Assembly: GCA_001939145.1 (NCBI GenBank)
Contig: LSRX01000057.1
Location: 176,813 to 240,812 of the forward strand
DNA: 64,000 nt
Reading direction: 5' to 3'
Source of the DNA: Symbiodinium microadriaticum
Taxonomy: Eukaryota > Sar > Dinophyceae > Suessiales > Symbiodiniaceae
Made by a program: the position numbers and the translations under genes. Numbering within the stretch: the first letter of the stretch is position 1; each line of letters begins with the position of its first letter. Positions 1 to 11,267 of the stretch are shown piece by piece. A model generated the notes under the pieces. It did not search any database. It had not been told where the DNA came from and saw nothing but the letters and a program-made list of their open reading frames with translations.

Positions 1-43
1 TATATATATATATATATATTTCTTTTTTTTTTGGGGGGGGGGG
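1..43. repeat. TA microsatellite then T and G runs
   Basis: The window opens with about 20 bases of TA, a run of T and then a run of 11 G with one C after it. It is low-complexity sequence. Confidence 0.9.
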
Positions 44-1339
44 CGGTTGCCCTAGCTTGTTCTTGGCTGAACGGTTAAGAGGCGACTACGGGAGATCCTA
101 ACCTTATGGTAGTTGCTTAGGTGACCTAGGGGCTTACTTGGGTCCCTATATAATAAGTATCTCGGGTTGTGTGCCGAACTTGGTCCAGGGTGTGTGTGTG
201 TGTCTTTAGGGTTTAGGGTTTATTTGAGCCTTCCAATTTCAGCCAGGGGTTTTGGGCGTTGGATTAGAGTATTACGACGTGTAGGTGTAAGGTTTTGGGT
301 TTTGGCTGGGTTTTGGGGGTTAGGGTTTGGGGCTTCTGGTCAGCACATGCACCTAGTCCCTAGAATGCAGAACTGGATAGTTTATTTTAAGCTCACGTTT
401 CGTAAAAAAGCAGCCAGGGTGACGAAAACCGGTGCCACATCGTTGCTGGTCAGGTCTACCCTAAACCCAACACCCTGGGTTTGGGCACAGCCTCGTGCCA
501 CCCGCTTTCTCTCAGGAATGCCTCCCTGGCTTCTACGAGAAAGGTGAGATGCCGGTCGGAGGCCGATTTATCCTAGGCTTCTGCATAACAGTGAGACTAG
601 GGCTCAAGCACGATGCATCAAGGTTTAGGGTTTAGGTTTTTAGGGTTTCCTAGGCTCCTGTAAGGGCTGCTTTCCCTAAAGCCCTAAGCCCCTAAGGCCC
701 CTAAAGCCCTAAAGCCCTAAACGAGTTGCTCTTTTAACGGGGTCGGTCTTGGTTACTAGAGAAGCAGCGTTCTGCGAGGCTTCTTCGTTTCCGATACTCG
801 TACTGTTTCTATTCAGGGCTCCTTAGAGGGGGTTCTGCAAAAGGTTACTAGAAGGCTCTTACAGGGGTACTACGACATGGGGGCCTGAATAGGGTTTAGG
901 GTTTAGGGGTTTGAATGTTTGGGAAAAAGGTTTGGGCTAGATTGTGCTGTACTTTACCCCGGGGGAGATGTGTTGGTAATGATTTAGGCCGCAAGATTAT
1001 GCTGCAGGTAAGAGATAGCTTGAACGCGTCTTTCAGGTCCAAAACCTCACAAGACCTGACAGGTTTTTGTTTCGGTCTTCCTTGCCGCAGAAAGCCAAAA
1101 CTCGAAGCCGCGAGAAACTCGGTGCCACTGTTCACAAAACTCTCGAAGCCGTGGCGGGTTTAGGGTGTTAAGAGATGTGTGTGGAGATTGAGCCTGGGAG
1201 CAGTGCTGGACGGCTACGTTGCGTGTTTATGTGCTGATGTACGTCATGCGCGAGCCTAATTGTGGTACCGTGGTATACGTTTCAATAGACAATATATCCT
1301 CATGACTTCTTGCTATACCATGCAAGGGACATTGCCGAG

Positions 1340-1411
1340 TTTTTTGCTTGGCCCTGCTCCTGTCCGCACTCAACCTCTGACTACTGGCTTGCGGCATGTG
1401 TGGACACACAG
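1340..1411 (+). CDS. Candidate exon island
   Basis: This 72 bp stretch follows an AG and ends CAG before GTATGA, a standard donor. It reads 24 codons without a stop, beginning FFAWPCSCPHSTSDYW. The product is unknown. Support is the splice context and composition only. Confidence 0.3.
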
Positions 1412-1983
1412 GTATGACGGCCAATAACGGGTGCAAGGACCATCCTAAGCTTCACCCGAGAGCCGGAAAGGAGCGTCAAACTCACGACATCTCGCAAGGC
1501 TACGCCGTGAACTACAACTTATCTTCAAGTTCATAGCCCCTAAACCCTAAACTATAAGCAGCAATGTTCTAAGTGGAGTTTTGTTCCTTTCCGAGTCGTC
1601 AGCCTATCCCAAACGTGCGATCGCCCAAAGGTCTCCGGAGTTTTGGATCTCGGGTTCGGGCTAAACCCTAAACCCCACAATCCCACAACCCTAGAGCCTA
1701 GAACCCTAAACCCTAAAACCCTAGAGACGTAAAGCCCTATACCCTTCTGGTGGCTGGAGAATCATGTCTTTCGCAAGTGCTCCAGTTGCCTATTAATTAC
1801 TAGCCATCTGCTATGTAGCCCAGTAGCCCAATTGTTGGGCACCCGGAACCCCAGCGTTGTGTTGATGTGGTATTTGGGGTTCAGCGGCTAGGAATATGTT
1901 GCTTCAAGTTCTCTCGCCAAGTTGCGATCACAAACCTTGTTTAGACAACAACTACCCACGTCAAGAACCCGTATGCTTTCTGA

Positions 1984-2064
1984 ATCCAGCTGTGGTTGCC
2001 CTGAAGAAGGTCCTCAGTGCGAGACATGCCCATCTGGAGAGTCTACATTTGGGTATGGCCAGAC
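1984..2064 (+). CDS. Candidate exon island, two frames open
   Basis: It follows 'ctgaatccag' and precedes GTATGG. One frame is Cys-rich (CGCPEEGPQCETCPSGES); another is helical (VVALKKVLSARHAHLESLHL). I cannot choose between them. Confidence 0.25.
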
Positions 2065-2517
2065 GCATCTTTGCTTGATGGTGGAGTGCTTGGTACAGGG
2101 GCCTTACTCATTTTGGAGTGGCTTCGGGGGGGTCTAGCATAGTTCTAGTAAGGAACCATAAGGAATACCATTGACTATGGATTTGGCATTCGGGGCCTAG
2201 TGAAGTTACAGGGTTTCGGGGTTTACGGTTTTAAGTTGAGGACAGAATTTGGGATTTAGAGGTGGGGTACGGGGGGGGGGGGGGGGTGGCCGGGGTGGCC
2301 ACTTAAAAGACTTAAAACCGGTCTATTTGCCAGCTGGAACTGTGTGTTTCCGTATGCCAGGTTTGTATTCCCAGTTATGTATCAAACTGACATACACAGA
2401 AAGTGGTCACTTGTGCACAGACAGCACGTATGCGGGAAGTTGAGCAACACGAAAAACCTTCATTTTTGGGTAGACATCGCATTGGTACACTGATCGACCC
2501 AGTATACAAGGCAGTTA

Positions 2518-3128
2518 CCCCTCAGTCGGCAAGAAGAGACCTCCTTTCTCTCCTGGTTAGGGTAAGCGATCTTGACTTTCTCCTTTACCTTTTCAAGAGA
2601 TGGAAAAGAGCATACGCTCAAGAATAAAGTGTGAAGTGGAGCTCTTCCAATTTTCAATCAAAAGAAATCTGGCCCTCATCCGCTAAGTCCCCCACCTCAT
2701 GCTCCAAAGCAAGACGAGAATCCCCCTAACCAAAGACAGCCTTTTTCCAGCAGAGAGCTCCTTTACCTTGGTAAGTCGCCTGTTAGTCTTACGAGGATTG
2801 AAGAGACTTCGCTCCGAGCCAGAGAGGAGAGAGCTCCCCGGTTTCCAAAGGGAAAAGTCCTCTACCTCATCCTCGACAAGAAGAGACTGAGAGCTTCCTC
2901 CAATCTAGTGAGAAAGAAGAAAGATCCATGTTTACAAAGCAAACAGCCCCCTCCAACTTCACGAGAAAGAAGAGAGCTCCGTTTACCCCTCAGTCGGCAA
3001 GAAGAGACTTCCATTCTTTCTGAGTAAAAGAAGGAGATCCCGACTATCCCCTTTACCTTTTCAACAGATGGAAGAGGGCATGCGCTAAAAAAGAAAGGGT
3101 GGAGCTCCTCCCAACCTTCAAACAAAGA
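2518..3128 (+). repeat. Diverged direct repeat in purine-rich block
   Basis: A unit of about 150 bp starting 'cccctcagtcggcaagaag' at 2518 recurs at 2979 with roughly three quarters identity. The block from 2,500 to 3,450 is full of shorter AAGAAGAGAGCTCC-like units. Confidence 0.75.
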
Positions 3129-3579
3129 CGTTTGGTCCTCCCCTTAACTTCACTAAGAAAGAGAACTCCTCCACATCATGCGCTAAAGCAAGAAGAGAGC
3201 TCCCCCAAGTTATTCGCGCTAAGAGAAGAGAACTCTTTTCTAGAAGAGTGCTCCATTACCTCTTTGTAAGTCGTCTCTCAGTCTTCAGACGAATGAAGAG
3301 ACCTCACTACCAGCAAGACAGGACAGAGCCCCCCCCTTCAAAAACAACGTATGAGTTCTCTGCCTAATCACCGTTTATAACAATGAAGAAAGCTCACTCC
3401 AATTTCACGAGAAAATGAGTGCTCATTTACCTCTTGGTAGAAGAAGCGATCCAAGAACCCAGGGGACTCTAAACACTGTAGACTCTAAACTGTAAATCCC
3501 GGAACCAAGGCTCTGCATGTCATGCACATTCGGCTACCGTCCTCTTGCCCGGAGTGAGTCGGAAGCATCCAGGGGACAG

Positions 3580-3685
3580 GGGGTTTAGGGCTTAGGGTTT
3601 AGGGGTTTAGGGTTTAGGGGTTCAGGGTTTGGGGGTTTGGGGGTTTGGGGTTAAACAAAAGGGTTTAGGGTTTAGGGCGTAGGGG
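3580..3685 (+). repeat. Degenerate TTTAGGG block
   Basis: Tandem TTTAGGG heptads are mixed with octamers such as GTTTAGGG and GGGGTTTG. The array is interstitial, not a chromosome cap. Confidence 0.9.
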
Positions 3686-3912
3686 TTGCTTAGGGAAATT
3701 CAAACGCTGGTGCGCAGCTGTTCCTTTGTGGGCGTGTATATGGCCTTATATCGTTGTTGGAAACATTTGTTTTTACTTAAGTGCTGTGTTATGTAAGCGC
3801 TTAATCTTACAATCAGTTGGAATCTTAAAAGCATGGTTAAGTTTGAAGGTTCCTGAGCTCGGGCAGTTTGAAGGCGGGCCAGATTGAAGTCTGGTGGTCA
3901 ATGCGTGCATCC

Positions 3913-4246
3913 CGAAACCCTAAACCTTAAACCCTAAGCCCTAAACCCTAAACCTTAAACCCTAAATCCTAAACCTTAGACCCAAAACCCTGAACCCTAA
4001 ACCTTAAACGTTAAAACCTAAACCTTGGACCCAGAACCCTAAATCCCCAACCTTAAACCGTGAACCCAAAACCCTAAACCCTAAACCTTAACCCTAAATC
4101 CTAAACCTTAGACCCAATACCCTAAACCCTGAACCATAAACCCAGAACCCTAAACCCCAAACCTTAAACCTTAAACCCTAAACTCAAAACCTTAAGCCCT
4201 AAACCCTAAACCTTAAACTCAAAACCCTAAACCCAAAGCCCTAAAC
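3913..4246 (-). repeat. Degenerate CCCTAAA block, longest of the window
   Basis: About 330 bp of CCCTAAA variants (CCTTAAA, CCCAAAA, CCCTGAA). The orientation is opposite to the block at 3580. Confidence 0.9.
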
Positions 4247-4380
4247 TGTTGGCGATGGTGGCCTCCACCCCCGAAGCGTACCGTCCGAAAGTCCTATATC
4301 CCAGAGGGTCCAAGTAATGACCTAAATGAGGGCTCGTATGAGGGTACGTTGAGGGGTTTTTATATATTGGGATATAGGGG

Positions 4381-4489
4381 CCCAGAGGGTCCAAATGCCC
4401 AAATAGTAGGGCTTTAGGTCCCAAAGTCCATACTCTGAGCGATTTTTGGCACCTACAACCCCGCTATTTGGGTACTTGGACATTCTGGG
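4381..4489. repeat. Hairpin element, family D
   Basis: Inverted ends near CCCAGAGGGTCCAA and TTGGACATTCTGGG enclose AAATAGTAGGGCTTTAGG. A second copy lies at 16,876-16,983. Confidence 0.7.
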
Positions 4490-4567
4490 TGTTGCAACAT
4501 AAGTTCGCTAAACGTCGGCTTGCAAGCTTGAGACCGAACCGTACGGTTGAAGCCTTCGACACACAAG

Positions 4568-4808
4568 GTTCCATCAGCAGAACATGTACGCCTCCGTGTT
4601 CATTCGGAGTATTCTAGGACATTTTCAGGTGGGTAGTTACCGTCATAGGAGCCTTATAGAAGGTCTATATACCTTCTAGAAGCCTTATAGAAGCCCTATA
4701 TACCCCAAACTCCCACCTGTAGTTTCCTTTACAGTATCCTTCTTCAGCTTGACGGACGGAGCACGGGTACCACAGGCTACCCTCATGACACTTTATCAGT
4801 CCTAGGGC
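4568..4808 (+). CDS. Two candidate exons split by hairpin A
   Basis: The first part (4568-4606) reads FHQQNMYASVFIR after an AG. The second (4735 on) reads ILLQLDGRSTGTTGYPHDTL and stays open for about 25 codons. Removing 4607-4734, which starts GA and ends ACAG and contains hairpin A, joins them in frame (CG plus T). Product unknown. Confidence 0.4.
4613..4731 (+). mobile_element. Hairpin element, family A copy 1
   Basis: It runs from TCTAGGACATTTTCAGGTGG to CACCTGTAGTTTCCTTTA. The ends are imperfect inverted repeats (CAGGTGGG). Flanks carry AGTAT on both sides, a possible 5 bp target duplication. Other copies are at 10,270, 12,310 (reversed), 12,463 and 27,768. Confidence 0.75.
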
Positions 4809-4811
4809 ACA

Positions 4812-4955
4812 GGTCGGTGGTATTAGAGAGACCCCTTACAGGGGACCCTTCTTAACCCTACAGTCTTGGGCTCTCTTAAAAGAGGGTTGAGGGTCTAGGT
4901 TCCCCTTACATCAAGGGGACGGGACCTTATTATTGAGAGGGTCTGTATCCCCAAT
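4812..4955. repeat. Hairpin element, family I copy 1
   Basis: The left end is GAGAGACCCCTTACAGGGGA and the right end is GAGAGGGTCTGTATCCCC. A related copy is at 32,973-33,068. Confidence 0.6.
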
Positions 4956-5266
4956 TTCTATAACTAAACCAAACCCCCTTAAACCCTAAACACCCTAATC
5001 CTCAAGGGTTCCCCTAATCTTGCCTCCTGAACAGACGCCGTATAAAAGATGTACAAATCGAAATAGAGACGCATAGACTTGCCGCTTCAAGCCCTAAAAA
5101 AAGGCAGAACTACCACAAACGAATCCCGAAGGCAATGCCTTGAACCAAGGTCCGCATCAGGAACCTCCTATAGGGCCGCCACCACCGAGGATGCTGGAAG
5201 CCCCCGCGCAGCTCCGAGGACACCCCAAACCCCTTAAGCCCAAGCAGCCAATATGCCCAAACCAAA

Positions 5267-5400
5267 TGGGTAGTTCTCTAAATCAGGGTCCCTTTAGGGT
5301 CCTTTATAAAACACTTAGCTTCTCCTTGTGTTCTTTTTATAAAAGCGCCGTACTATAGTAGGGACCTAAAGAGGGACCCTAATTTTTTCAGAACTACCCA
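5267..5400. mobile_element. Hairpin element, family G copy 1
   Basis: Terminal inverted repeats are TGGGTAGTTCTCTAAA and its mate AGAACTACCCA, with GGGTCCC next to both. Copies 2 and 3 lie at 26,362 and 26,737. Confidence 0.75.
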
Positions 5401-6249
5401 CGTTATCATCGGTGAGGCTATCTTCCCGGCTACAGGTCAGGTCCAGGGTTGGTACTCGAATGCAGTAGTGGGTCACCATAGGCTTCGGCTCGGGGGGTAG
5501 TCAGCGCCACTAACAAACTCCCGAAGCCTCCAAAAAAATATAATCCAGACAGGGGCTGGGGCTGTGGATCAGGGGACTTTAGGGTTCAGGGTTTAGGGTT
5601 TAGGGGTTTAGGGGTTTAGGGCTGAATGTGTTTTGGCGAGGGTTGGGTAGGGGTTGATGGGGCTCTAGAAGGGTTTTGAGAGACAGGGCTTGGGTTTAGG
5701 TATGCGTGCGCAAGCTTGGGTTCTGAAAATGCGGACTCTACTTACAAACTAGTATCCGTCATCCCCAAACGCCACAAACCCTAGACTCAGCATACTTTAA
5801 CCCTTAACTCAGAATCACTAAACCCAAAGCCCCAAAAGCAAAGACTTAAAAGCAACGATGCTGCCAGACCTCGAAATTAGCGACCCGACACCCCGAACTC
5901 TAGATGATGATTCCTCAGAAAGTCTCACTGTTCAATATCTGTTTGGGAGGACTCTAGCAAACCCTGGCTGTCTTTGGGATGTGTTTCGGACTGTGGGTTC
6001 AGGGTTGGTGTGACTCAGGGATTTTGGGCTTTTAGGGCTTCGGGTTTAAGGCCACTGGTTTTGGTTTTAGGGTTGGAACAACGAGAAAACGCTTCCAAAT
6101 CGCACAAAGTCTTCCCTGCGCCCCTGAGCCACCAAGCTCCAGCAGAACGCGATTCAGGGTTTAGGGTTGACGTACAGGACTGGAGGGTGTCAGCAATCAT
6201 GGCTTTCAGGCCTTGATTGAAGCCAAATTCCTTCAACCTCGGCAGATTG

Positions 6250-6296
6250 TTCGGGTTTAGCCCTAAACCCTAAACCTTAAACCCTAAACCCTAACA
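6250..6296 (-). repeat. CCCTAAA block
   Basis: Five or six CCCTAAA-like heptads lie immediately upstream of the exon island at 6304. Confidence 0.85.
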
Positions 6297-6303
6297 CAAT
6301 CAG

Positions 6304-6415
6304 CAGTCTGCCAGTCTCGGGCAAGCCTTCATCGCCTGTTGCCGTGGAGCCTTTAGCGCGGCCCAGCGAGTGCTATCCAGACTGGTCGTGGCCTTATCCC
6401 TGTCTGTCGTTTCAG
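6304..6415 (+). CDS. Candidate exon island
   Basis: The island follows 'cacaatcag', ends TTTCAG before GTTTTC, and stays open for 37 codons rich in Pro, Ser and Trp (PSECYPDWSWPYPCLSFQ at its end). Product unknown. Confidence 0.35.
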
Positions 6416-6983
6416 GTTTTCTGGGTCCTTGTTGGATACAAGTTTACATGTTTTGCTATGATAAAACATGATATGCATTAACAATGATCATTTTTATTAT
6501 CTCCCCAACATGGAACCAGTTTTGGGTGTAGAGGTTTTTCAGGTTTCTTTGGGTTGAAGGTTTGAGATTTATGTAGTGAGCGACTGATTCATTGGCTTAC
6601 AGGCTTCTTGACATGACAAGGATTGCATTAAAGCTCCTCCTGTTCCTCCTGTTGGTGGTCCTTATCTTCATCCGGTTGGGTTTGCTTTTGTTGATGGGAG
6701 GGATAACGATATCAATATGGTAATAGTCAGTCCTCACGTAGTTTTGCGTTCTAACATAGCCTAAGATCTTACCGTAAAATCACCTTGAGCAATCAAGAAC
6801 CTACCCTTTTGCAGGGTCCGTATAAATCCCATAGTATGTTTTTTCGATTAAAGACCTACAAAATCTAGGTCATGGTAGTTTAAGGTAGGCTTCTGTTCTA
6901 TCTCAGGTTGTCAAAGGCTGTGTGCAAGAATCGTATTCTTAAAGCCTTAACCGTAAACCCTAAGCCCTAAACCTGAAGCTTAG

Positions 6984-7095
6984 CCCAGAGAGCCCTATAC
7001 CCCTTAATTATGGAATAGACCTTGAATCGTAGGGGAGGGGGAAAATTATGATTTAAAGTATATTCCTTAATTAAAGGGGTATGGGGCTCTCTGGG
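6984..7095. mobile_element. Hairpin element, family C copy 1
   Basis: Inverted ends CCCAGAGAGCCC and GGGCTCTCTGGG are perfect. Inner arms contain ATACCCCTTAATTA and TAATTAAAGGGGTAT. Related copies lie at 21,373 and 31,348, with half copies near 27,262. Confidence 0.8.
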
Positions 7096-7527
7096 AGTAG
7101 CATATCCGTATTCAGGGTTTCAGCCCGTGGGCGTCTACCCGTGGGTTTGTGTAGACCAATGCGCCAGGTTTGTTTTGTAATTATGGGGCTGGGTCTCGTG
7201 TTTAGGAGGATTTAGGGTTGAGGGTATGAAAAACTCAATTGCGGTATTAAACCCGGTAGTACCCTTCGAAGAGTACTCTTGGGTGCTTAATTCCATTAAT
7301 TTTTGGAATGTTCATTCTTTCGTTTGCCAATATGTTTGTGACTCTGCAGTTTCAATGTACCTTTTATGCTGCTTTCGGCTTAGTACACTGGGCATATTTG
7401 TGTTTTTTTGGGGGGATACTCCATAGATGTAGAAAAACAAACGAGCCATCGCGGTCGACTCAGGTACGGCATGGGTTTCGTCTGTGTCGGGACCTTGGAA
7501 CCTGCCAATTTGGTGGTGGAGTGTATG

Positions 7528-7577
7528 GTTTAGGGTTTAGGGTTTAGGATTTAGGGTTTAGGGTTTAGGGTTTAAGG
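7528..7577 (+). repeat. TTTAGGG block
   Basis: Seven nearly perfect heptads, with one TTTAGGA variant. Confidence 0.9.
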
Positions 7578-7611
7578 TTGGTTTCTGGAATTTTACTTTC
7601 AGGACTTTCAG

Positions 7612-7740
7612 GCTCGGGTTTACCCGATAGACATGAGTAATGGAGACAGTATGTTGACCCGTATCGCAATCATATTGCAAGATGGGTTTGTCTGTCAGGG
7701 GTCTTCGTTGAGACTGGACCATTGCGAGTTACCCTTCACA
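7612..7740 (+). CDS. Candidate exon island
   Basis: Open for 43 codons directly after the acceptor-like 'actttcag' and the telomere block. It reads ARVYPIDMSNGDSMLTRIAI at the start and ends at TGA, so the real donor should lie before 7741. Product unknown. Confidence 0.4.
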
Positions 7741-7888
7741 TGACTCTGTGTTTACCCCGAAGCCCTAAACCCGGAACCCTAAACCCAAGTACGATGCAGG
7801 ATCCACTTAGTAGCTGAATGAGTACACTTTACACTTTTTGGGGGTAATATGAACCCTTCTAGAATGGAAAGTGTAAACTTTTTTGGGC

Positions 7889-8026
7889 TAAACCCTAAAC
7901 CCTAAACCCCTAAAGCCCTAAACCCCTAAACCCCTAAACCCCTAAACCCCTAAACCCCTAAACCTCTAAACCCCTACACCCTAAACCCCTAAACCCCTAA
8001 GACCCTAAAGCCCTAAACTAAGTTCA
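7889..8026 (-). repeat. CCCCTAAA octamer block
   Basis: The period here is mostly eight bases (CCCCTAAA), unlike the heptads elsewhere. Confidence 0.9.
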
Positions 8027-8231
8027 TGGGCCCGAGCTCAGAAGCAATTGAGTCGAGCTGCCACACGTGGCAAGCTGCAACTACCCATAGGCCCCGAAGT
8101 AGTTCCTTTTTGGGATTACCGTATAGGATTCTAAATATAGACCATAAAAAGGAGCTACTTAACTAGGGGCCTATGGGTACTGGGAGTAACCAGTACCGTT
8201 CTTCGAATCTTAAGAAGTTAGTTCTGTAGGG
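8020..8231 (+). CDS. Candidate exons around hairpin B
   Basis: Left of the hairpin the frame reads SSEAIESSCHTWQAA; right of it SNQYRSSNLKKLVL. Removing the element, either at its TAC borders or as a GC-AG intron, keeps the frame open. Exact splice bases are unresolved. Confidence 0.35.
8082..8179. mobile_element. Hairpin element, family B copy 1
   Basis: The inverted ends TACCCATAGGCCCC and GGGGCCTATGGGTA continue into about 30 bp of matching arm. Copy 2 (20,767) carries the inner loop in the opposite orientation. Confidence 0.85.
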
Positions 8232-9134
8232 TTTAGGGCTTAGGGTTGTTAATGAGAAATGTTCATAACATGTTCAGTTTATAAATCCTAAGCCCTAAAT
8301 CCTTTATAAGCCTATAAACTTAGACTCGTGATAGTCGCATGTCATTCGGGCTTAGACAGTGTCACCCCCCAGACCCTATAAACCCGGCATCCTTGGCCCA
8401 GACACCCTGAAACCACACTGAGCTCTTGTGAATCCATGAAGCAGGACGCCGCAACAAGGATCCCTTCCTACTGAGAATCCCGTAGAAGTTGCGATCCCTT
8501 AGTAAAGATCCCTTTAACCTCAAATCCAAAGTCTTGAACCCCACACCCTCAAACCTCCGATTCATAAATCCTAAACCCTAAACCCTATTACTGAAACCCT
8601 GAACCCTTTGGACCACCGCCTTCCCAACAAGGAAGAAGCGTTCACTTAAAAAGCCACTTGAACCCGAAACCCTGAACTCTATCCCAAAATCCAAAACCCT
8701 AAGCCGGAAAACCAGGAAACCCTAAACCCTAAGACTTGCCCCAAAAGCGCAAATATTCCTTGCCTTAACGTTTCAGACCTTCCCCTGAACCCGAAAAGTG
8801 CCAACGAACCTCGAAAACTGAAAAAATCCTGCGAGGTCCTACAGGTGGCCGTAAGCCTGACCTTTTGGGGCCTTCAACGCCACTGTCGAGGTTTCGGGTC
8901 CTAAACCCTAAGCCCTAAACCCTAAACCGTGTAGTGGTTTGTTTGATTTTGGGGGTTTAGAGAGGAGAGTGGGGTTCGTGCTTGAGGGCTTTGGCGTGTA
9001 GGATGTGAAGGCTTCAAGGCCCTAAAACCCTAAACTTCCTACACCCTAAACCGGCCCCAAACCCTAAAATCCTCAACCTTAAATCCGATCCGGGTGTTGA
9101 AGGGTTTTTAGGTCTTTTGGGTTTCGGGTGTTAG

Positions 9135-9185
9135 GTGTATTGTGGCGAAATTCATGGATCTTACCCACACAGCCTACGACTGTTC
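9135..9185 (+). CDS. Short candidate exon island
   Basis: 17 codons follow TTAG and end before GTTAGA; the reading is VYCGEIHGSYPHSLRLF. Weak evidence alone. Confidence 0.25.
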
Positions 9186-9250
9186 GTTAGAATAGTCTTT
9201 CCGATATTTTTCAGGGTCTAGAACTCCTAAACCCTACCGTGACCCGGAAG

Positions 9251-9316
9251 AACTTACCTTTTTAGGGCTCCTTTCTATGATTTCCTTACATAAGTCCTTA
9301 ACAAGGTAGGCTACTT
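9251..9316. repeat. Hairpin element, family E copy 1
   Basis: Ends ACTTACCTTTTTAGGGC and AACAAGGTAGGCTACTT. Relatives are at 12,995, 19,783, 20,050 and 31,869. Confidence 0.6.
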
Positions 9317-9786
9317 GGGGTTACGGTAAACCCGAAACCCCCAGCCCGAAACCCCAGAACTTCCAGAGGTGCGGGTTTATGCGTGTTTTTCGAGTGTAAG
9401 TTTTAATCTTAGTAAGGTTTCGGCTTGCTTAGGGCCGGGGTTAGCGTCTATATGGTCTGGGTTTCTGGTTTAGGATGCAGTGTTAGACATGAGGCTTTCT
9501 TTTTTGGTGCTTCAAAACTCAATGTACGCTTTATGGTTGATTCTTCGAGGTTTAGGGCTGTAATTTTAAACTTACAGAATATTTCCATTTGAGGCTTAGG
9601 GATCATGACATTCTTGGGCGGTATGCGAAGGGAGGGAATGCTAGGACTAGTTAAGGGTGTTTCCGTCGGTGTGCGGAAGTCTTGAATCGTTCGGGACAAC
9701 CGGCAGCCACCTCTGCTGCCTCATTAATGTGTGCTGCATCCCCTCCCCTGGTGAAGGGCTACATATACACAGAGATATGCATCACC

Positions 9787-9870
9787 AGGATGATTAGAAC
9801 GTTGTTGATGATGACGGTGATGATGATGATGATGGTGGTGGTGATGATGATGATGATGATGATGATGAAA
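9787..9870 (+). repeat. GAT trinucleotide repeat
   Basis: A run of GAT/GGT triplets. In one frame it would code poly-Asp, in others poly-Met, so the apparent Met-rich ORF here is an artefact. Confidence 0.9.
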
Positions 9871-9966
9871 GTGCTTAGCACTGAAATTCCACACTTTAGA
9901 CTTTTTGGAATACTATGAGCCCTTATAGAACTGAAAGTGTACACTTTCTTATGCATATGAACTCAG

Positions 9967-10060
9967 CAACTACGAGAAAGTGTACTTGGACCCTGAAGGG
10001 GCACGGGGTTCGCGTGTTGAGGAGTTTGGTGCCTGGGGTCTTCGACAACTTCATCTCTTT
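9967..10060 (+). CDS. Candidate exon island
   Basis: After 'gaactcag' the frame stays open beyond 30 codons: NYEKVYLDPEGARGSRVEEF. It lies right after a small hairpin (about 9,888-9,953). Product unknown. Confidence 0.4.
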
Positions 10061-10269
10061 CCTCGTCTTCGTTTTTGTTCTTCACCTTAGGGTTTATGGC
10101 TTACGATTTCGGGTTTAGGGTTCAGTGCTTCAGGGTTTAGGGTTTAGGGTTTAGGGCTCAGGGTTTATTGTTGTCGTGCCCGGTATTTATAGGGTTTAGG
10201 GCTTAGGGACCTCCGCCGACCCCTGTGCTGACGATCCCAAGATCTTGGGTTTGCGTCCCTCAACTCTAG

Positions 10270-10389
10270 TCTGGGACATTTTCAGGTGGGTAGTTACCGT
10301 TTTAGGATCCTTATAGATGGTCTATATACCTTATAGAAGCCTTCTGGAAGCCATATATACCCTAAACTCCTTACCTGTAGTTTCCTTTA
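10270..10389 (+). mobile_element. Hairpin element, family A copy 2
   Basis: About 120 bp and colinear with copy 1, from GGGACATTTTCAGGTGGG to TGTAGTTTCCTTTAA. Confidence 0.75.
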
Positions 10390-10539
10390 ACTTAAGCTGA
10401 AGTCTCATCTCCGAAACCCCAAGCCCGCAAAACTCATGTCCTGAACCCAAGCCAAGAAACAGGAACAGTTAGAGTTTGAAAAGCGCAAAGCCCTAAATCC
10501 CTCAATTCCTACACCCTAAACCCTATAAGCCAGTGTCAG

Positions 10540-10658
10540 GTCTTGAGATCAAAGATGTCTCTCTCGATCGCGGGAACTGGGTCTGTGCGACAGCTGGAAG
10601 GCTTGTATGGGTTTACAACGGCGGCTACACATCCGTAGCAATAGCAGTCATAGTAGCA
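10540..10658 (+). CDS. Candidate exon island
   Basis: After 'cagtgtcag' the frame reads LEIKDVSLDRGNWVCATAGR and stays open for 39 codons. Product unknown. Confidence 0.4.
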
Positions 10659-10821
10659 TAATGTAGTATAGCAGTAGTCTAGAATATTAGTATGTTTAAT
10701 TGGTATACCATGGTAGTGTCAGTAGCCATTGTGATCATAGTACTAACGGTCATAATCTCACGTAAGGCAACAGCAGACCCCGAACACATGAGATCAAGAC
10801 GGAATCCGCAAGCCCTGATAG

Positions 10822-10930
10822 GGTTAAATCCTAAACCCTAAAACCCTAAACCCTAAACTCTAAAACCCTAAACCCTAAACCCTAAACCCTAAATCCCTAA
10901 ACCCTAAAACCCTACACCATAAACCCTAAT
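10822..10930 (-). repeat. CCCTAAA block
   Basis: About 14 heptads with occasional extra A. Confidence 0.9.
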
Positions 10931-10943
10931 GTTTGTTCATAGG

Positions 10944-11003
10944 TGGTTGCAGCGATTTGGAGCGCCAGCTCCCCAACAGATGAAGCCCGAAGGCCAAAAC
11001 CTT
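10944..11003 (+). CDS. Short candidate exon island
   Basis: After 'gttcatag' the frame reads VVAAIWSASSPTDEARRPKP. It sits between two telomere-like blocks. Confidence 0.3.
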
Positions 11004-11152
11004 GTAGTTCTTGTAGTTGTTGTAGAAGATTTGAAACTCAACAGCCTCTTTAGACTTTAGAAGTGTAGGAGTTAGGGTTTAGGGTTTAGGGTATCCTCAT
11101 CCTTACTCTAAGTGTCCCGGCTGTGTGGGTTAAAGTACTGGAGGCCCCGTAG

Positions 11153-11267
11153 TTCGCCGAGTGCCAGGCGCAACATCGTTATTTGGCCTGGTGTGCTTGA
11201 CCGATTCAGCGCGGTCTTTCGGGATACTGGCAACCCATATCTCGACCTTGCGGCCTGGCTGATGTCT
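11153..11267 (+). CDS. Candidate exon island
   Basis: After 'ccccgtag' the frame is open for 38 codons and includes NIVIWPGVLDRFSAVFRDTG. Product unknown. Confidence 0.4.

Noticed and set aside
1-5000. True chromosome end
   Set aside because: Telomere heptads are degenerate, dispersed over 38 kb and switch orientation many times, so they are interstitial.
9682-9956. Met-rich and Ile-rich ORFs
   Set aside because: Both are frames of the GAT repeat.
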